Shown here: piece by piece, positions 60,568 through 64,000 of the stretch | Numbering within the stretch: position 1 is the first letter of the stretch | How the letters are laid out: every line of letters starts with the position of its first letter | Assembly (NCBI GenBank): GCA_003971905.1 | Contig: RSEE01000127.1 | Coordinates: forward strand, 62,001 to 126,000 | DNA from: Moniliella sp. 'wahieum' | Taxonomy: Eukaryota; Basidiomycota; Moniliellomycetes; Moniliellales; Moniliellaceae | DNA: 64,000 nt | Direction of reading: 5' to 3' | The notes under the pieces: generated by a model | The model's database searches: none | The model's input: the letters and a program-made list of their open reading frames with translations, nothing else | Told to the model about the DNA's origin: nothing | Made by a program: the position numbers and the translations under genes

Positions 60568-61972
60568 GCACTATGGCGAAGTCGTGTGCATCCCACTGAG
60601 AACCCCACCTCACATCCTACTACCATGACCGCTCCTTCTTCAAAGGGCTCGCCCCACCTTTTGGTCCATATATGTTTGGCTGCTACCACCTGCCCGACAA
60701 GCAGTGCCGCCACGACTACCACACCACAACTGAGAGCGATTCCAGATGCAAAAATTGCCAAGAAGGCACCAAGAACGCACGCCACTGCTTTGGGCTTCGA
60801 CGTCCTACATGGGTCATCTTCTCTTCACCAAGCTTGGACCGCGAACGAGTTTGAAGCGGGGGGATCTGGTCCCACTTGCTTGAGATTGTAGTTGTCTTCT
60901 TTGTTTCGTCCTTGTTTGGTCTGATTCGATGAATTGATGTCGTTTCCCTTTGAAATCTGCCATAGGACGCCATAGTAGGAAGCCATAGCAGTAGAAAATG
61001 GTAGGAGCTACCGCAGACAATATGGTCCCACAGTCGTCTTTCATTTTGATCTATGGGTCCGGGCAGTCGGCAGGCAGCTGCTCCCATTTCACCCAGCGTA
61101 GCCGTGGGCTTCAGCGGGGCGCACTGCAGGGGATGTACAGAGATGGGATGTCGAAATGTGTGTAGATGGCACGGTCACAAGCGGCTGTGTTGGTCGGTAG
61201 GATGCAAGCTGAGTTGCAGATCCTCTGTGGCGGTCGGATACACTGGCCTCTCAGATGGTCTCTGTCTCCTTTTCCACCCCAATCCAGCAACAGTGCCAAA
61301 CTAGAGGAAGCAATCTGCCCATTCATCTTCCCCACAGGGTAGTGCCACTATGTCCCCCCGGGGAGTCAGGCGACACACGCTGAGGTTCTGTTGCGGGGTA
61401 GGCTATCAAAGGTTATGGACGAGGAAGCCAGACGCCGCATCTTTGGTTACTAGGATATGTACCAGAAAACGTCATGCTCTCGCAACGCTCACCCAGCTTA
61501 TGGCTCCTTGCCTCACTCTGGCAGGCTTCAAGTCTCGGCCTCAGGTTTCCTCCGTGTATTTGTGGGCGCGTGGACATGTGAACCATCTCCCGTTGAGAGA
61601 CTCCAGTCAGGTAAAAGGTAATCCTTGCCAGTGGCCAAACATATCTTCTTGCTCGCCGTCTTGGGAGCAGTATCCTCGCGTCGTCCGTCATACGCGTCAT
61701 AAACCAATGGGACGAATGGTTCTTTGGGTGCGTCCCGTACTACTCGGCGTCTTGTCGCATTCTGCTTTTTGTTTCACCACCAGTCGAAGCAGCTCCTATG
61801 ATTCAACGATCATCAACATGAAATACATCTCGATCTGAGACTGTTCGGCATGTGCACCTGTCCCGTGGTCCAACGTCTTAGCAGTCTCTCAATGCATAGG
61901 ACCCTCTCGCTCTTCAAGATTAACTGATCTTTCATGATGCATTTCCGGTGGGCGACGGTAACCGGTAAGGCC

Positions 61973-62000
61973 AGGCCTAACGCCTAACGCCTAAGGCCTC
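61973..62000. repeat. Heptamer array, core AGGCCT
   Basis: Four units in register: AGGCCTA, ACGCCTA, ACGCCTA, AGGCCTC. The two inner units have a broken palindrome but keep the period. Confidence 0.85.
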
Positions 62001-63360
62001 ATATGTCGCTGGCAACCGGAACTGGCTACAGATTTCCGCGACTCGCGCACTCTGGATTAGTTACCGTCGCTCCTCGTTACCCTCCTTTCTATTCTCCCTA
62101 TTGTATTCAAGGCGGAGTATATAGCGGCAGGCGCCAGCGCGTCAGTAGCTTACAAGAAGCCATCCCTGACTGTTTCCACCCTGCACAGGGTTGAGTTTTA
62201 ATGAAGACAAGGTCTATAGAGATGGAGAAAGAGGGAGAAGGTGATGGATCTATTGCAAAAGCGAGGAGCCCGCCGCTGGGGGCACAGAACGTAGGGGAGA
62301 TCGGATAGAACAACGCGATGCGTGGTGTGATCAGCTGCATGAATGATGGCGCTGACAGTAGCTTCCTGTTCTCTCTTTTCTGTTCTCTGCCTGCTTCTGG
62401 CGCTTTTTATCCTTGTCATGCATGTCAACAGTACTGTTTTTGCCATGTTTTCAAACGACAACAATAACTTGGTTACGTAGGTACTAGTCCGCAGTCAGTG
62501 CATTCTATGCTAGGTGCACGAAAGGTTTACCCGGTAGTACGTTTGACGATTCTGATGGAAACAAGTTGCATGGGAAGTATCTCTATATTGCTCACGCGCT
62601 CACACCGATCTCTTGGGCCTTACTCGGGGTTGCTGCTTCTCTTCGCCTAGCGAAGTACGGAATACGTCCATCTCAAATGCTGTGGGAAGCCAGGCCGGGA
62701 TCGGCCATACGATCAGTCACCAGTTCACCCATGGGCCACCGGGAGGTGTGATGGTCACCAGTGCGGTCACTGTCACCGATCATTTGGTACTTAGATCTTA
62801 GAGCTTAGCCTACACGCTTAGTCCGTTTTACGTTTAGTACGTCGAACTTCAAGCTTCAAGCTCCAAGCGAGCTCCTATTAGGGATGCATGTGATGTGTGA
62901 GTGTGACTACTGGCTTAGTCACTGTGCATGTGACTTGTCGCCGCGTCTGCCGCCCAGATCAGCCAGCGCTCAGCTAATAGTCTCGTATGGCATCGCTAAT
63001 AACCTGCTCACCGAGTAGCGACCGGCGACCGGCGGACACGCTACTAATATTCAGTCTGAATACCCCGTACTCGGAACTCGGTGTCCCTCGGCACGTTTCG
63101 TTCTCTCGCCGTGCTCGGCGATCAGGCGCTTCAGGCTGAGTAAGCTAGTAACGGACTGCCCAGCCCCGGGCCTCAGGGCCTGCTTGAAGCATGCGGAACC
63201 CGTACAGCGAACTTCGGGCTTTCGCATACCGTGGCTTCCGTGTAACGTACACCGTTTCCCGGCTATCGTTTTTACCCCCACTTACCGGCTTCCGTTCTGT
63301 ACTAGTCATTGGAGTAACAAACTTTCGGCCTTAATAGGCCGTACTGGCAGTTACCCAGTT

Positions 63361-63377
63361 ACCGGTTACCGGTTACC
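63361..63377. repeat. Heptamer array, core ACCGGT
   Basis: ACCGGTT twice followed by ACC, preceded by TTACCCAGTT. It is not a telomere repeat. Confidence 0.85.
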
Positions 63378-63738
63378 GAAAAAATGGATGCGGGACGGAC
63401 GCAAGTACTTATGTATCTCAATGTAAACACTGGAAACATGTAAACGTTAAACGTACACATATGGTGTACGTGGCTCTGTAAAAACCGAGCGGGTATAAGT
63501 GCAAGTGAGTCGAACGCGGGGGAGTCGCGGCCCCAGAGGCTGGCGGCAGCCAGACGAACGCGACACATCACCATCAACAGCCGCCATGTTGTAGTCCCCA
63601 CCTCGCCCGGCCCCTTCATCGGTTACTAAGATCTTAGGCCTCACTTTCGTCCCCACACCTCGTCTTCGCACCCCACCATATCCTCCGTGTCCGTCACCGC
63701 GTCACCTCTTATCCAGTCTTCTTCAACGTTGTTGACCG

Positions 63739-64000
63739 ATGGATATGAAACCTACCGCACAAAACAGCGCAACCACTCCACCCAGTGCCGTCGTAGGTGG
63801 AGGTCTAAGGCGCCCAAGTTTTCGGCAGTTGTCGCCTCGAGAAGGAGTGGGCAGGGTCGTTTTCCCCCTACCTCGACGTCAGTCGGCGCCGGAGGGAGAA
63901 AACATGAATGACCCCACCCTGCCAACCGTCCCAATCTCCCCGTGACTGAAGCAAGTCATCCACGGTCCAGCGGGGGACGCCTCCGCCGTCGGATGTCGTC
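63739..64000 (+). CDS. Possible 5' end of an unknown gene
   Basis: From 63739 the frame MDMKPTAQNSATTPPSAVV continues with a Ser/Pro/Arg-rich sequence to NDPTLPTVPISP, where a TGA interrupts. If one C is missing in the CCCC run near 63940 the frame continues to the window edge (VTEASHPRSSGG). The composition fits a disordered fungal N-terminus. It is truncated by the window end and no domain is visible. Confidence 0.3.

Larger units (their letters stand above)
60568..63738. other. No confident gene
   Basis: Open frames occur on both strands. Examples are a Cys-rich plus-strand frame near 60672-60854 (CYHLPDKQCRHDYHT), a minus-strand frame with a hydrophobic helix near 60640-60785, and 61350-61838. 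None has a recognisable domain and they overlap each other. Heptamers occur at 61973-62000 (AGGCCTA, ACGCCTA twice, AGGCCTC) and 63361-63377 (ACCGGTT twice, then ACC). Confidence 0.5.

Noticed and set aside
61350-61838. 162-residue plus-strand open frame
   Set aside because: No domain, an equally plausible antisense frame overlaps it, and no intron or promoter context supports it.

Overview
The window is nuclear DNA of a filamentous basidiomycete, most likely an agaricomycete. I would guess the Rhizoctonia/Ceratobasidium group, but only from protein style, so treat the genus as tentative. The evidence is short introns (about 60-90 bp, GT...AG), closely packed genes, and clearly fungal proteins (Cdc3-type septin, Zn2Cys6 regulator, SWIB protein, type II glutaredoxin, sedolisin, basidiomycete-style ELO elongase).

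Region 1 (about 1-34,200) is a core compartment of conserved genes: alpha-arrestin, Arp3, septin Cdc3, membrane glutaredoxin, Cdk1, Vps51, SWIB protein, ribosomal uL6, eIF3k, Zn2Cys6 factor, ELO elongase, MDR oxidoreductase, a leucine-rich protein and a single-pass membrane protein. They do not form one pathway; they are ordinary trafficking, cytoskeleton, cell-cycle, translation and lipid genes. Many carry small frame breaks, often at homopolymers, even when the gene should be essential. I read these as consensus errors rather than decay.

Region 2 (about 34,200-60,600) is different. It is a large imperfect inverted duplication: arm A about 36,905-46,918 and arm B about 52,399-59,970, in opposite orientation around a 5.5 kb spacer. 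Each arm holds a sedolisin (S53) protease gene and, tail to tail with it, a copy of a repeat-associated multi-exon gene. Arm B has lost the 3' part of that second gene, and arm A carries an LTR-like insertion that B lacks. The protease bodies are nearly identical while the flanks differ much more. Arm B is also bracketed by direct repeats (R1, R2). The spacer holds the 5' end of the multi-exon gene and a probable SIKE/FGFR1OP2-type STRIPAK subunit gene.

Region 3 (about 60,600-64,000) is gene-poor, with perhaps the start of a gene at 63,739.

Scattered through non-coding DNA, and inside one intron, are tandem arrays with an exact 7-bp period. The unit is a 6-bp palindrome of form A-NNNN-T plus one spacer base. 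Different palindromic cores occur, sometimes in one array without losing the 7-bp register. This is the most unusual signal I found.
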